Assembly (NCBI RefSeq): GCF_000328565.1
Contig: NC_019966.1
Coordinates: 4,154,001-4,218,000 of the forward strand
DNA length: 64,000 nt
DNA from: Mycobacterium sp. JS623
Lineage (GTDB): Bacteria; Actinomycetota; Actinomycetes; Mycobacteriales; Mycobacteriaceae
Direction of reading: 5' to 3'
A program made the position numbers and the translations under genes. The notes beneath the pieces were generated by a model that saw only the letters and a program-made list of their open reading frames with translations, was not told the DNA's origin and did no database searches. This document shows, piece by piece, positions 20,220 to 31,200 of the stretch; the stretch's first letter is position 1; the number at the start of each line of letters is the position of its first letter.

Positions 20220-20280
20220 GCGAGCGTGCGCGAAATGTCCGCAAATGTCGGCGTGTCGACGTACAGACCCGCACGCTCGC
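20220..20280. repeat. two-tier palindromic intergenic repeat, copy B (reverse orientation)
   Basis: Arms GCGAGCGTGCG (20220-20230) and CGCACGCTCGC (20270-20280) pair over 11 bp. The core here is GGCGTGTCGACGTACAGAC, the reverse complement of the copy A core with one change. It sits in the divergent gap between the type III glutamine synthetase and the Gfo/Idh/MocA gene, ending 14 bp before the latter's start. Confidence 0.8.
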
Positions 20281-20294
20281 GGAGAATGTGACAA

Positions 20295-21395
20295 ATGCGA
20301 CGGCTGAGGGCAGGGATGGTCGGCGGCGGGCCGGGCGCGATGATCGGCGCCGCGCACCGCCACGCCGTGTGGCTGGACAACCAATACGACCTTGCCGCAG
20401 GCATTTTCGGGCGCGACGCAGCAGCGTCGGCTGAGTTTGCCGCTACCCTCGGCGTCGAGCGCGTGTACGACGACTACCGCGACATGGCGCGCGATGAAGC
20501 CGGGCGCCTGGACGTCGTCGCGGTGGTAACCCCGAACGACAGCCACTTCGACATCGCCAGGGCTTTCCTCGAGGCGGGCATCGCGGTGGTGTGCGAGAAG
20601 CCGCTGACCAATGACTCCGCGTCCGCGGCCGAGCTTGTCGCGATCGCGAAAGCCAACAACGTGATTCTCGCTGTGCCCCATATCTATTCGGCCTACCCGA
20701 TGGTCCGGCACGCCGCGCGGATGGTGCGCAACGGCGACCTCGGCCGCATTCGCTTCGTCGCCGCAGAACACGCATCGGGCTGGGCATCGGCGGACGTCCA
20801 GCAGTGGCGGATGGATGCCGAACGGGGCGGCGTCGCCACCGCTGTCGCCGACGTCGGCACCCACGCGTTTCACTTGCTGCGCTACGTCACCGGACTCGAG
20901 GCCACGCGCGTCTCGGCCGAACTCAGCACACTGGTGCCGAACAGGCCGGTGTTCGACAACGCGACGATGCGGCTGACGCTGTCCAACGGCGCGCCGGCAA
21001 CCGTGTGGGCGACGATGGCGGCCACCGGTCACGAGCATGGCCTGCGGATCCGGGTGTTCGGCGACGAGGCGAGCCTGGAGTGGCGCCACGAAGATCCGCA
21101 GCACTTGATCGTCCGCGATCTAGAGGGCGGCGCGACGATCCTGGCGCACGGCATGAGCACGCTGTCCCCCGACGCCACCCGCCTCACCCGCGTCGGCCTC
21201 GGCCATCCAGAGGGTTTTCTGGAAGCGTTCGCCAACTTCTACCTCGACCTGGCGGACCTGTTGCGAGGACACGACGCACCCGAGTTGTCCATCCCCACCG
21301 GCGTCGACGGTCTGATCGGCATCCAACTCGTCGAAGCCGCCATCGCCTCTCACCAACACGACGCGACCTGGGTGAATTTCCCGGAAAGTCCGTGA
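20295..21395 (+). CDS. Gfo/Idh/MocA-family oxidoreductase
   Basis: This 366-residue NAD(P)-dependent dehydrogenase has the Rossmann motif GMVGGGPGAMIGAAHRHA, the CEKPLTNDS motif with catalytic Lys, and a C-terminal alpha/beta domain with VADVGTHAFHLLRYVTG (His of the active site). It is related to inositol and sugar dehydrogenases and lies close to the iol operon, so a scyllo-inositol or related polyol dehydrogenase is a reasonable guess, but the substrate is unknown. No IolR-type operator is seen upstream. ATG 20295 follows GGAG at 20281-20284. Confidence 0.88.
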   Translation: MRRLRAGMVGGGPGAMIGAAHRHAVWLDNQYDLAAGIFGRDAAASAEFAATLGVERVYDDYRDMARDEAGRLDVVAVVTPNDSHFDIARAFLEAGIAVVCEKPLTNDSASAAELVAIAKANNVILAVPHIYSAYPMVRHAARMVRNGDLGRIRFVAAEHASGWASADVQQWRMDAERGGVATAVADVGTHAFHLLRYVTGLEATRVSAELSTLVPNRPVFDNATMRLTLSNGAPATVWATMAATGHEHGLRIRVFGDEASLEWRHEDPQHLIVRDLEGGATILAHGMSTLSPDATRLTRVGLGHPEGFLEAFANFYLDLADLLRGHDAPELSIPTGVDGLIGIQLVEAAIASHQHDATWVNFPESP

Positions 21396-21452
21396 CACGG
21401 GCTAAGGGCCGACCGGCGTCACAGCGCTTTCTGAACGTCCTACGCTGGTTTC

Positions 21453-23810
21453 ATGCGGTTGGGTAAACGACGCGACATCACCCATGACTTCGACGCCGAC
21501 TACGACGAGCATGCGGTGGTAGTGACCGGTCCGGAGCATGAGGCGGCGGGCGTCAAGGCCGTCATGGTGTCGCTGCAGCGCGGACTGAAATCGATGGGCG
21601 CGGCGCGGACCGCTGCGGCGCTGGCCCGGCTGAACCAGCGGCATGGCTTCGACTGCCCCGGCTGCGCATGGCCGGAGGAACACGGTGGCCGCAAATTCGC
21701 GGAGTTCTGCGAAAACGGCGCCAAGGCCGTGGCCGAGGAGGCCACCAAACGCGTCGTCGCCCCTGAGTTCTTCGCCAGACACTCGATCGCCGATCTTGAC
21801 GCCCGACCCGAATATTGGTTGTCACAGCAGGGCCGCCTGACTCATCCCATGGTGCTGCGGCCCGGCGACGACCACTACCGCCCTATCGAATGGGACGAGG
21901 CGTACCGGTTGATCGCCGACGAACTTCGCGCGCTGGCCCATCCGGACGAGGCGGTGTTCTACACATCGGGCCGCACCAGTAACGAAGCGGCCTTCCTGTA
22001 CCAGTTGTTGGTCCGCAGTTTCGGCACGAACAACCTGCCCGACTGCAGCAACATGTGCCACGAGTCGTCCGGGCACGCACTGATCGAGGCCATCGGGATC
22101 GGCAAGGGCTCGGTCACCGTCGACGATGTCACCAAGGCCGACCTGATCGTGATCTGCGGACAGAATCCCGGCACCAACCATCCGCGGATGCTGTCGACCT
22201 TGGAGAAGGCCAAGGAGAACGGCGCGAAGGTCATCGCCGTCAACCCGTTGCCAGAAGCGGGGCTGATCAGGTTCAAGGATCCGCAGAAGGTGCACGGTGT
22301 GGTCGGCAACGGAATCCCGATCGCCGACGAGTTCGTGCAGATCCGCATCGGCGGAGACATGGCGTTGTTCGCAGGTATCGGCCGGTTGATGCTGGAGGCC
22401 GAGGACAAGGCGCCTGGCAGCGTGCTCGACCGCGACTTCATCGACAAGTACTGCGCGAACTTCGACGAGTACGAGATGCAGACCCGCGCTGTGGACATCG
22501 ACACGGTGTTGGAGGCCACCGGCGTCGATCGGGCTCAGCTGGACCGCGTCGCCGCGATGATGATGGCCTCCGAACGCACAGTCGCGTGTTGGGCAATGGG
22601 GCTGACGCAGCACCGGCACGCGGTGCCGATGATCTCGGAAGTCACGAACGTCTTGTTGATGCGCGGCATGATCGGCAAGCCCGGTGCGGGACTGTGTCCG
22701 GTTCGCGGCCACTCCAACGTTCAGGGCGATCGCACGATGGGCATCTGGGAGAAGATGCCCGAGGAGTTCCTTGCCGCTCTTGACGACCGGTTCGGCATCG
22801 TCAGTCCGCGTGAGCACGGCCTTGACACCGTCGGCGCGATCCGCGCGATGCGCGACGGGCACGCGAAGGTGTTCATGGGTATGGGCGGCAACTTCGCGAT
22901 GGCCACGCCGGACACCGCGGTCACCGAGGCGGCGTTGCGCAATTGCGCACTGACCGTGCAGGTGTCGACGAAGCTGAACCGCAGCCACATCGTGCATGGC
23001 CGCACCGCGCTGATTCTGCCATCGCTGGGCCGCACCGACCGAGATATCCAGAACGGCACCAAACAACAAGTGTCGGTGGAGGATTCGATGTCGATGGTGC
23101 ACCTGTCGCGCGGCAGCCTGCACCCGCCAAGCGATCAGGTGCACAGCGAGGTGGCCATTGTCTGCCAACTGGCTCGCGAACTGCTCGGGCCGGATCACCC
23201 GGTGCCGTGGGAGCAGTTCGCAGGCGATTACGACACCATCCGCGACGCCATCGCGGTCGTCGTGCCAGGCTGCGAGGATTACAACCGCAAGGTACGCCAG
23301 CCCGACGGCTTCCAGCTGCCCCACGGCCCGCGTGATTCACGCGAGTTTCCAACCAGCACAGGCAAAGCCAACTTCGCAGCCAACCCGCTGCAGTGGGTGC
23401 CCGTGCCCGAAGGGCGGCTGGTGTTGCAGACCCTGCGCAGCCACGATCAGTACAACACCACCATTTACGGTCTCGATGACCGTTACCGCGGCGTCAAGGG
23501 TGGTCGTCGCGTGGTATTCGTCAATCCCGCCGACATAACGAGATTCGGGCTCGCCGAGGGTGAACGTGTCGACCTGGTCTCGGAGTTCACCGATGGCGAG
23601 GACAACCTGCAGGAGCGGCGCGCCAAGGACTTCAAGGTCGTGTCCTACTCGACGCCGGTCGGCAACGCCGCGGCGTATTACCCGGAGACCAATGCCTTGG
23701 TGGCGCTGGATCATGTTGCAGAGAAGTCGAATACCCCGGTGTCCAAGGCGGTCGTGATTCGGCTCGAGCGCTCGGCCGGCGTGAAGTCTGACGATCGGGT
23801 GGTCACTTAG
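21453..23810 (+). CDS. FdhF/YdeP-family molybdopterin oxidoreductase
   Basis: This 785-residue bis-molybdopterin-guanine-dinucleotide enzyme is of the formate-dehydrogenase-alpha-like YdeP family. A Cys-containing N-terminal segment [11 protein letters not shown], then [20 protein letters not shown] and [13 protein letters not shown] identify the molybdopterin oxidoreductase core, with a C-terminal dinucleotide-binding domain. There is no selenocysteine codon. YdeP-type proteins are linked to acid or nitrosative stress and their electron partners are poorly known. It overlaps fdhD by one base, and FdhD sulfurates the molybdenum cofactor of such enzymes. Confidence 0.9.
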   Translation: MRLGKRRDITHDFDADYDEHAVVVTGPEHEAAGVKAVMVSLQRGLKSMGAARTAAALARLNQRHGFDCPGCAWPEEHGGRKFAEFCENGAKAVAEEATKRVVAPEFFARHSIADLDARPEYWLSQQGRLTHPMVLRPGDDHYRPIEWDEAYRLIADELRALAHPDEAVFYTSGRTSNEAAFLYQLLVRSFGTNNLPDCSNMCHESSGHALIEAIGIGKGSVTVDDVTKADLIVICGQNPGTNHPRMLSTLEKAKENGAKVIAVNPLPEAGLIRFKDPQKVHGVVGNGIPIADEFVQIRIGGDMALFAGIGRLMLEAEDKAPGSVLDRDFIDKYCANFDEYEMQTRAVDIDTVLEATGVDRAQLDRVAAMMMASERTVACWAMGLTQHRHAVPMISEVTNVLLMRGMIGKPGAGLCPVRGHSNVQGDRTMGIWEKMPEEFLAALDDRFGIVSPREHGLDTVGAIRAMRDGHAKVFMGMGGNFAMATPDTAVTEAALRNCALTVQVSTKLNRSHIVHGRTALILPSLGRTDRDIQNGTKQQVSVEDSMSMVHLSRGSLHPPSDQVHSEVAIVCQLARELLGPDHPVPWEQFAGDYDTIRDAIAVVVPGCEDYNRKVRQPDGFQLPHGPRDSREFPTSTGKANFAANPLQWVPVPEGRLVLQTLRSHDQYNTTIYGLDDRYRGVKGGRRVVFVNPADITRFGLAEGERVDLVSEFTDGEDNLQERRAKDFKVVSYSTPVGNAAAYYPETNALVALDHVAEKSNTPVSKAVVIRLERSAGVKSDDRVVT

Positions 23811-24634
23811 TGGGACGGGTGACGGCCCGGCGCCGGGTTCAGCACGTGACCGCCGACAGCGCGGTCGCGCGACCCGACACGCTGGTCGTCGAGGAGCCTC
23901 TGGAGATCCGCGTCAACGGCACACCGATCACCGTCACGATGCGCACACCCGGATCGGATATCGAACTGGCGCAAGGCTTTCTGCTCACCGAGGGGGTGAT
24001 CGCCAACCGCGACGACGTGTTGACCGTGCGGTACTGCAAGGGCGCCACCGACGAAGGCGTCAACACCTACAACGTGCTCGATGTGACACTGGCGCCCGGC
24101 GTCGAGATGCCCGACGTTGATGTCACCCGCAATTTCTACACCACGTCCTCGTGCGGAGTGTGCGGCAAGGCGTCGCTGGATGCCGTGCGGCTCATCAGCA
24201 GGCACTGCCCCGGTGACGACCCGTCGACGGTGGCCACCGAAACGCTCTCAGCCATGCCGGACAAGCTGCGAGCCGCGCAGAAGGTGTTCGCCAGCACCGG
24301 CGGCCTGCACGGTGCCGCCCTGTTCGACACCGACGGCACCATGTTGGCCGTGCGCGAAGACATCGGCAGGCACAACGCCGTCGACAAGGTCATCGGCTGG
24401 GCGCTGGAGGCCGACCGCATCCCGCTGGCCGCGACCGTGCTACTGGTCAGCGGGCGCGCATCGTTCGAACTCACTCAAAAGGCCGTGATGGCAGGCATTC
24501 CCGTTTTGGCCGCGGTGTCTGCGCCGTCATCGCTGGCGGTGGACCTGGCCAGCCAGTCCGGGCTGACGCTGGTGGCGTTCCTGCGGGGCGAATCGATGAA
24601 CGTCTACACCCGGCCAGACCGCGTCAAACACTGA
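23810..24634 (+). CDS. fdhD: formate dehydrogenase accessory sulfurtransferase
   Basis: This 274-residue protein has the FdhD signature [10 protein letters not shown] near residues 113-121 with its CxxC persulfide cysteines, [15 protein letters not shown], and a C-terminal [19 protein letters not shown]. FdhD passes sulfur from a cysteine desulfurase to the Mo cofactor of formate-dehydrogenase-like enzymes. The GTG start shares one base with the stop of the molybdopterin oxidoreductase, so the two are co-translated. It is convergent with the alpha/beta hydrolase, with only 6 bp between stops. Confidence 0.95.
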   Translation: MGRVTARRRVQHVTADSAVARPDTLVVEEPLEIRVNGTPITVTMRTPGSDIELAQGFLLTEGVIANRDDVLTVRYCKGATDEGVNTYNVLDVTLAPGVEMPDVDVTRNFYTTSSCGVCGKASLDAVRLISRHCPGDDPSTVATETLSAMPDKLRAAQKVFASTGGLHGAALFDTDGTMLAVREDIGRHNAVDKVIGWALEADRIPLAATVLLVSGRASFELTQKAVMAGIPVLAAVSAPSSLAVDLASQSGLTLVAFLRGESMNVYTRPDRVKH

Positions 24635-24640
24635 CCGCGG

Positions 24641-25525
24641 CTACGCGGCCAGAGCCAGCGACGAAACCTCGCAGGTTTGGGTAACAAAGTCGTCGATGAG
24701 ATCCGCCACGATTTCAGATTGCTGCATCTGCGGGTCGTGCCCCGCCCCTGCGATGATGTCCAGTCGACTGCCCGGCAGCGCGTGGTGTGCTGCGTGCGCG
24801 TGGGCCACCGGGATGATCCGGTCGTTCTCGCCACCGATGATCTGGGTCGGCAGATCCGCGAAAGCGTGCAAGCATGACAGCGCCGAGGCCGCCTGGCCGC
24901 GCAGGTTGACCACGGATCGCAGGGTTCGCAGGAAAACCCGCCGGTCATCTCGATTCGGAACCGACTCGCGAACGGTTGCGGCCTCCCCGGTCCAAATCGC
25001 ACGGCCGGCGGCGATGAGCGGCAAAACGAACCCTGCGCCGGGCACTGAGCACATCCGCAGCAGAGCGCTGACCTCGGAGCCGAAGCCGCCACTGTTGAGC
25101 AGGACCAGTCGCCTGCAGTAGCTCCGGTGCTGTGCGGCGAACGTCATCGCCACCCCACCGCCGAGCGAGTGGCCAACCACCGTCACCGTGTCGATCCCGA
25201 GGGCATCCAGCAGGTCACGAAGAAGGCGGGCAAACACGGCAGGTGAATATTCACCGCGCGGCTTGTCCGATCGACCATGGCCCAAGAGATCAATTGCGAT
25301 GACGCGATACTTGCTCGAAAGTTTCGGCATCACCTCCGCCCAGCTGGACGAGCTACCGCTCAGGCCGTGCACCAGCAGCAATACCTCGCCTGCTCCGGCG
25401 TCGCGATATGCCACCCGGTGGCCATTGAGGTTGATGATCTCCGGGGATGCGACGGCAGCCGTCACAGACGGGCGGGATCGCCGAACCTCATGGCGATCGA
25501 AGCCGACGCCTGTGACGGCGACCAT
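24641..25525 (-). CDS. alpha/beta hydrolase, lipid-locus associated
   Basis: This 294-residue alpha/beta-hydrolase-fold protein has an oxyanion HG motif (LLVHGLSGSSSSW), nucleophile elbow GHSLGG, a likely acid in GGENDRII and the catalytic His in GAGHDPQ. Its ATG begins immediately after the TAA of the acyl carrier protein gene, so translation is probably coupled and the substrate may be an ACP-bound or released acyl chain. It could be a thioesterase, esterase or lipase; the exact reaction is not readable. It forms the minus-strand arm of the lipid/polyketide locus. Confidence 0.85.
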   Translation of the reverse strand: MVAVTGVGFDRHEVRRSRPSVTAAVASPEIINLNGHRVAYRDAGAGEVLLLVHGLSGSSSSWAEVMPKLSSKYRVIAIDLLGHGRSDKPRGEYSPAVFARLLRDLLDALGIDTVTVVGHSLGGGVAMTFAAQHRSYCRRLVLLNSGGFGSEVSALLRMCSVPGAGFVLPLIAAGRAIWTGEAATVRESVPNRDDRRVFLRTLRSVVNLRGQAASALSCLHAFADLPTQIIGGENDRIIPVAHAHAAHHALPGSRLDIIAGAGHDPQMQQSEIVADLIDDFVTQTCEVSSLALAA

Positions 25526-25837
25526 TTACGCCACGACCTCTTGCTGCTTCGTGACTGCGGAATCGATGAACTCGGCGATGTGCGCCAGGGTCGGGTAGTC
25601 GAAGATCAACGTCGGATCGACGTCGATGTCGAAGTGTGCCTCGATGTCACCGACGAGGCTGATCGCATGTACCGAATCGACGCCCATTTCGGCGAGCGGA
25701 ACCATCGGGTCGATCGAAGTCGCGGGGAGTTCCAGGTACGACGCGAGCTGGGTCGTCAGCCAACCCAGGATCAGGCGGTCGGGTCCTCGCAGCCGACGTT
25801 GGGCGATAGCGAAGCGGGAGATGTTGTCCGAAGTCAT
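25526..25837 (-). CDS. standalone acyl carrier protein
   Basis: This 103-residue carrier protein has a four-helix PP-binding fold and the phosphopantetheine attachment motif GVDSVHA with Ser-55. The N-terminal 25 residues are a basic extension not found in housekeeping AcpM. It resembles carriers that pair with fatty acyl-AMP ligases, and the gene is divergent from such a ligase (26457) across about 620 bp. It is therefore the likely acceptor that delivers the starter acyl chain to the PKS (inference). No strong Shine-Dalgarno precedes ATG 25837. Confidence 0.88.
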   Translation of the reverse strand: MTSDNISRFAIAQRRLRGPDRLILGWLTTQLASYLELPATSIDPMVPLAEMGVDSVHAISLVGDIEAHFDIDVDPTLIFDYPTLAHIAEFIDSAVTKQQEVVA

Positions 25838-26049
25838 GCATGAAATGGTCTTTGATCAGGCATTGGTCCCGTAATCGCCGGAAAGCCAGATTCCGCTCCC
25901 GAATGGATAGGTTTCTCTGGCTGCCAAGCAAGTGCGGTGTCGCGGGCAAGCTCCAGGAAATCTCCACACAACCTCCAAGCTTGGACGGCGGCTGAGTTCG
26001 ACCATCGATCCCATGCCTGAAGTCCTCATCGCCTCGCTGTCCCCGCCCC
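25838..26049. other. intergenic stretch upstream of the ACP gene
   Basis: The left part of a 619-bp region without an intact gene. It should hold the leftward promoter for the ACP-hydrolase pair, but I see no convincing -35/-10 pair. No repeat or RNA gene is recognised. The right part of the region is a glycosyltransferase relic. Confidence 0.4.
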
Positions 26050-26330
26050 GGCGAGGACGTCATCGTGGTCGCCACCACCGGCGGACGTGACCTGTTGCAG
26101 CTCACCGCGGCACTACCAATGAATGCCTATGTCGCCGAATACATTCCGCACGAAGTGCTGCTACCGAAGGTCGACGTGACCCTCACCAACGGTGGCTACG
26201 GCGCGGTGCAGCGGACGTTGTCGATGGGTGAGCCACTGGTTGTCGCGGGCGCCCACCCGCGAGGTAAACCCGAAAGACGCCGCTGACCGCCCGCGGATTG
26301 GCCGCAGAAGTCTTTGCCAAGTCCACGACT
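26050..26330 (+). pseudogene. glycosyltransferase (UGT-like) C-terminal remnant
   Basis: From about 26050 the translation reads GEDVIVVATTGG, then YVAEYIPHEVLLPKVDV and TLTNGGYGAVQRTLSMGEP, followed by LVVAG and GKPE. This is the sugar-nucleotide-binding C-terminal part of actinobacterial GT1/MGT-like glycosyltransferases of about 420 residues. Everything upstream is missing and the frame is lost after GKPE; a later LAAEVFAKS piece looks like the family's C-terminal end, suggesting frameshift plus internal deletion. It lies directly before the FAAL-PKS operon, so an ancestral locus may have glycosylated its product. Confidence 0.6.
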
Positions 26331-26456
26331 CGATTCACGCCATCGACTGCCCGACAGGTTTATCCTGTTCAGCACAAGCTTTGCTGGATCGGGCATGGTC
26401 CAACGGGGTGGACTTCGTGCCGGGACAGCTGATTCCCCGGGGGGAAGCGGTGTGAA

Positions 26457-28223
26457 GTGGCTGACACCAACGGTGACATAGCCCGAGAACTCGGGTCCGA
26501 AGGACTTGTCGGTCGGCTGCGGTCGATGTTCGAAACATACAGTGACACACGCAAGTTCGTGTTCCTCCAGGAGTCTGGCCGCGCCCTTGTCGAGGATGCG
26601 ACGACCCTGCGCGACTTGGACCGCCGCGCGCGCGAGATCGCCGTGTGGCTGGCCGCGCAAGGAGCGACCCGGCCGGTGCTGTTGCTGTACGAACCCGGTC
26701 TCGAGTTCTGGCGGACCTTCCTCGGCTGTCTGTACGCCGGGGTCATCGCGGTGCCCACGCCGTTGCCGGTCGATGAACGCAGCATGCAGCGTGTCGCCAG
26801 AATTCTGCACAACGCCGGGGCAGCCCTGGCCTTGACCAGCGCGAGCCTCCGCGACCTGCTGGCCGGCGGCATCGGCGCACTCGACTTGGACCAGCCGATC
26901 ACATGTGTGGCCACCGACGAGGCAGCGCTGGCCGATGCCGACGAGTGGAGCATGCCGGCGCTCACCGCAGATACTGTCGCGTTTCTTCAGTACACGTCTG
27001 GCTCGACGGGCGACCCCAAAGGCGTCGCCGTCACCCACGGCAATCTCGTGAGCAACTTGACCGCCATCTCCGAAGCCCTCGGCCTCGATGAGGGGATGAC
27101 CCTCGTCGGCTGGATTCCGCACTTCCACGACATGGGCCTGATCAGCGTGCTCACTGCCTTTCTCGTCGGCGGAAACGTCACAGGGATGTCGCCTCTTGCC
27201 TTCCTCAAACGGCCGATCCGACTGCTCAAAGCGATCAGCGACTATCGCGGAACCATTTGTGCTGCACCCAATTTCACTTATGACCTGATCGCGCGGCGGA
27301 TAACGTCCGAGCAGTTGGCCGGCGTGGACCTTTCCACGTGGCAAATCGCGCTGAATGGTGCTGAGCCCGTGCGCCGCCGCACCATGGAACGGGTCATCCA
27401 AACCCTCCGACCCGCCGGATTCGCCCCGACGGCGATGCGCCCCACCTACGGCATGGCCGAGGTGACACTGATGGCGACCGTCAGCGGCGACACCCAGCAT
27501 TACCTCGACGCCGACGCCGACTCGCTGGAGCAGAATCGCTACGCACCCGCCAACGGCCGAGCGGTCAGCCTCGTGAGCTCCGGTGCGCCCGCACCGGGCA
27601 TCGAGGTCCGCATCGTCGACCGCGAATCCTGCGACCCGCTGCCCCAGGACTGTGTCGGTGAGATCTGGCTGCGCGGCCCGAGTGTGGCCAGCGGCTACTA
27701 CAACCGCCCCGACGAGACCGTCGACCGCTTCCAGGCGCACACCGCCGACGGCGAAGGCCCCTACCTGCGCACCGGAGACCTCGGACTGCTTCACGAGGGC
27801 GAGCTCTACGTCACCGGTCGCTGCAAGGACCTGCTGATCGTCAACGGGCGCAACCTCTACCCCCAAGACATCGAAGAGTTCGTCCAGGAGGTGCACCCCG
27901 CCGTCGCCGGTTCGCGGGGCGTGGCCGTAGCGGTAGACGTCGACGACACCGAACGGCTGGTGCTCGTCCAGGCCGTCAAACCCGAACTGCTGGGCGACAC
28001 CAGCTATGAGGAGTTGGCGTCCGCCCTCAAGAGCGCCGTCGCGCGCGCCTTCGAAATGCCAGCTCCCATCGTGGTGTTCGTCACCCGGCCCGGCGTCCAC
28101 CTGACCACAAGCGGAAAGGTCCAGCGCGCCTCGATGCGGGCAGCCTTCATGGCAGGCCAGCTCACCGACGTGGTGCACGAAAGCCCGGATGCCGCCTTGC
28201 GCCCGAAGGAGCCGACGGCATGA
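26457..28223 (+). CDS. fatty acyl-AMP ligase (FadD/FAAL family)
   Basis: This 588-residue adenylate-forming enzyme has the P-loop-like motif YTSGSTGDPKG (about 180-190), GWIPHFHDMGLI typical of FAAL proteins, the adenylation motif PTYGMAEVTLMA, the TGDLG Asp and a C-terminal NGRNLYPQDIE in the FAAL style. FAALs activate fatty acids as acyl-AMP and load carrier proteins rather than CoA, feeding PKSs. The start is GTG 26457 after a GGGGGGAAG site. It overlaps the PKS start by four bases (ATGA), so starter activation and elongation are co-translated. FAAL over FACL is judged from overall motif style; the FAAL insertion should be checked by alignment. Confidence 0.92.
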   Translation: MADTNGDIARELGSEGLVGRLRSMFETYSDTRKFVFLQESGRALVEDATTLRDLDRRAREIAVWLAAQGATRPVLLLYEPGLEFWRTFLGCLYAGVIAVPTPLPVDERSMQRVARILHNAGAALALTSASLRDLLAGGIGALDLDQPITCVATDEAALADADEWSMPALTADTVAFLQYTSGSTGDPKGVAVTHGNLVSNLTAISEALGLDEGMTLVGWIPHFHDMGLISVLTAFLVGGNVTGMSPLAFLKRPIRLLKAISDYRGTICAAPNFTYDLIARRITSEQLAGVDLSTWQIALNGAEPVRRRTMERVIQTLRPAGFAPTAMRPTYGMAEVTLMATVSGDTQHYLDADADSLEQNRYAPANGRAVSLVSSGAPAPGIEVRIVDRESCDPLPQDCVGEIWLRGPSVASGYYNRPDETVDRFQAHTADGEGPYLRTGDLGLLHEGELYVTGRCKDLLIVNGRNLYPQDIEEFVQEVHPAVAGSRGVAVAVDVDDTERLVLVQAVKPELLGDTSYEELASALKSAVARAFEMPAPIVVFVTRPGVHLTTSGKVQRASMRAAFMAGQLTDVVHESPDAALRPKEPTA

Positions 28224-31200
28224 CAGACATCGCCGTTGTTGGCCTGGACTGCCGGTTCCCGAAGGCCGACGATCCCGCTGCGCTGTGGAAGCTACTGCTC
28301 GACGGGGCGGACGGTATCGACGAGATCGGACCTGAGCGGTGGGATCCCGCGGAGTTGCACGCTGATGGCACGATCAATCACCGCGACGGCGGCGTCATTC
28401 GCGACGCAGACGCGTTCGACAACGATTTCTTCGGCATCACGCCGCGCGAAGCTCAAGCCATGGATCCCCAACAACGCCTGCTGCTGCAAACCACCTGGCG
28501 CGCAATAGAAAACGCCACCCTGGACCCGCGAGGCCAGGCCGGATCCAACACCGGGGTGTTCGTCGGTGTGATGGCCAACGAGTGGGCCCACCTACACATG
28601 CGTGACTACCGGGCAATAACCGCCCAATCCGGTTCCGGCAATGGCTATTTCATGACCGCCAACAGGCTGTCCTATCAACTGGACCTCAAGGGTCCCAGTC
28701 TGGCGGTCGACACCGCGTGCTCGTCGTCGTTGGTGGCGGTCCACTTGGCCACCCAGGCCCTGCGCAACGGAGAATGCGATCAAGCGATCGCGGCGGGTGT
28801 CAACCTGGCCCTCACCCCGGCGCTCAATGCCTTCTACACCCAAGCGGGACTCGCCGCTCCAGATGGCCGTTGCAAACCATTCAGCGGTGCGGCCGACGGA
28901 ATCGGTCGTGGCGAAGGCGTTGCGGCGGTGGTGCTGCGCCGTCTCGAGGACGCGATGGCCGCGGGACTTCCGATATACGCGGTGATCAAGGGCAGCGCCG
29001 TCAACAGCGACGGTCGAAGCAACGGCATCACCGCACCGAACAGGTGGGCGCAGCAGCAGATCGTCACCGTCGCATGCGAAGCCGCAGCGATTGCGCCCTC
29101 GGACGTCAGTTTTCTCGAGGCGCACGGCACCGGGACGCTGCTCGGCGACATGATCGAAGCCAAAGCGCTTGCCTACCATCACCGTTCCCGCCGTGACGAG
29201 CCGTGCGCGCTCGGGTCGATCAAAGGCAACCTCGGCCACACCGAGGGGGCCGCGGGCATCGCCGGGCTGATCAAAGCGGTGCTGAGCCTGCACCACCGCG
29301 TGGTGCCGCCGTCACGGTTCGCCGACAGTGAGAATGCCCAACTGCGCCTGGCCGACGGCGGCCTGCGCCTACTGACCGAGCCGATGGTGCTGTCCGCCGA
29401 ATCCGTCTTTGCCGGGGTGTCCAGCTTCGGGATCGGCGGCACCAACTGTCACGTCGTGCTTGCCAGTGCCCCAGAAGGGATTTCACCGCCGGACGTCACC
29501 GGCGGCGGAATACTCACGCTGTCGGCGGATTGTCCGGAAGCCCTATCCCGTAACGCCTTTCAGCTTGCCGACGACATCGAATCCAGCGTGGGTGCAATGG
29601 CGCAGCTCTGCTGGTCGACCAATCGAATCAAAGCCTCGGGCAAGACCCGCCTCGCGCTCGTGGCCCGCGACCGCGCCGAAACCGTTGCGGCCCTTCGCAA
29701 CGCCGACGGCGTGATCGGCACCGCAGGCCCGATGTCGGCCGGTTGGCTGTTCAGCGGTCAGGGCACCCAGTTCCTGGGCATGGGTGACGCACTGTACGAA
29801 GAGAGCCCTGTGTACCGCTCCGCGTTCGATGACGTCGACGCCGCGATGGCGACACACCTCGGTCGGCGCCTGCACGACGTCACGGCCGACGAGCGCGTCG
29901 ACGCAACCCAGTTCGCGCAGCCGTCGATCTTCGCTGTGCAATATGCACAGGCCAGAGCATTGCTGGAACTGGGTGCCGAACCGGCCTGGCTGCTCGGACA
30001 CAGCATCGGTGAGTACGCCGCGGCCGTCATCGCCGACGCGCTGAGTCTGGACGACGCATGCCGGTTGGTGGCGGCCCGAGGTCGACTGATGGGCATGCTG
30101 CCCGCCGGTGGCGGCATGCTCGCCGTTCGCGCCGACGTCGCGGACCTATCCGGTTCCGCTCTCGACATCGCGGCGATCAACGGCACCGCCGAAGTCGTGC
30201 TGTCCGGGCCGTTGGACGACATCGACAAGACCGCAGCTGCGCTTCAGGAGCAGGGCATCACCACGCAAAAGCTCAACGTGTCCCATGCTTTTCACTCGCG
30301 CTTGATGGAACCGATGCTGGCCGATTTCGCCGACATCGCACGCCAATGCTCCTACCGCCTGCCCACCTTCCCGATCTTTTCGACACTGCGTGGCAGAATG
30401 CTCGGCGACGACGAACCGCTCGACGCCGACTACTGGATCGACCACGTCAGAAAAACCGTGCTGTTCGCCGACGCGGTAACCGAAGCGATGCGGGCCGAGC
30501 CGACACACCTCGTCGAATTCGGCGCCAAACGCACACTCGGCCCGATGATCACCCGAGCCCACGACGGTGCACCACCCTCGCTCGCGGTCGCGTCCGGCAT
30601 CAGCGAAATCGTCGCAGCGCTCTACCGCGACGGACTCGACCCGGACTGGGACCTGCTGTACTCCAACGAGGCCCAGGTTCCGCACCGGTTGAGCGGCTAC
30701 GTGTTCTCCACCGCGAACCGCTTCTGGATCACCGAACAGGCGCCCCCTTCCACAGCCATGACCCCCACAGTTCCCAAGGACTCCACCATGGACAACCTCA
30801 TCGCACTGTTCCGTGAACAGGCTGCCGTGCTCGCCGCATACGGCCACGGCACCCCCGCGACCGCAGAGTCGCCTCCCCTGCCAACACCTGGCATCGATGT
30901 CGCCGGCGTCGTGCTGAACGAGGTTGCCCGGGTCAGCGGATATCCGCAAAGCTCCCTGCGCACAACGCAATCCATCATCGGCGACCTCGGTTTCGACTCC
31001 ATCATGGTCACCGACATTTTCGGCGGCATCAGCCGCAAGCTCCCCGGCGTGACAATTGACGCGGCCGGATTCGGGCCGGCCACCACCATCGCCGAGCTGA
31101 TCGCGATGGCCGGCGGCGCCAACCCGGCGTCCACCACCGGCGCCGGGCCGGCACCTGCCGTCCCCCCGCAGACCCGCATCAGCGACTTCGAGGAAGTCAA

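Noticed and set aside
24641..25525. Alpha/beta hydrolase as the product-releasing thioesterase of the PKS
   Set aside because: Possible, but the module already ends in an AOS release domain and a separate type II thioesterase is encoded, so the role is left open.
26196..28178. 660-codon open frame on the minus strand opposite the FAAL gene
   Set aside because: It mirrors the codon periodicity of the FAAL gene, has no recognisable motif or ribosome site, and the plus-strand frame is unmistakable. It is a GC-rich shadow. The same holds for long antisense frames opposite iolC, iolD, the YdeP-like gene and clpP1.
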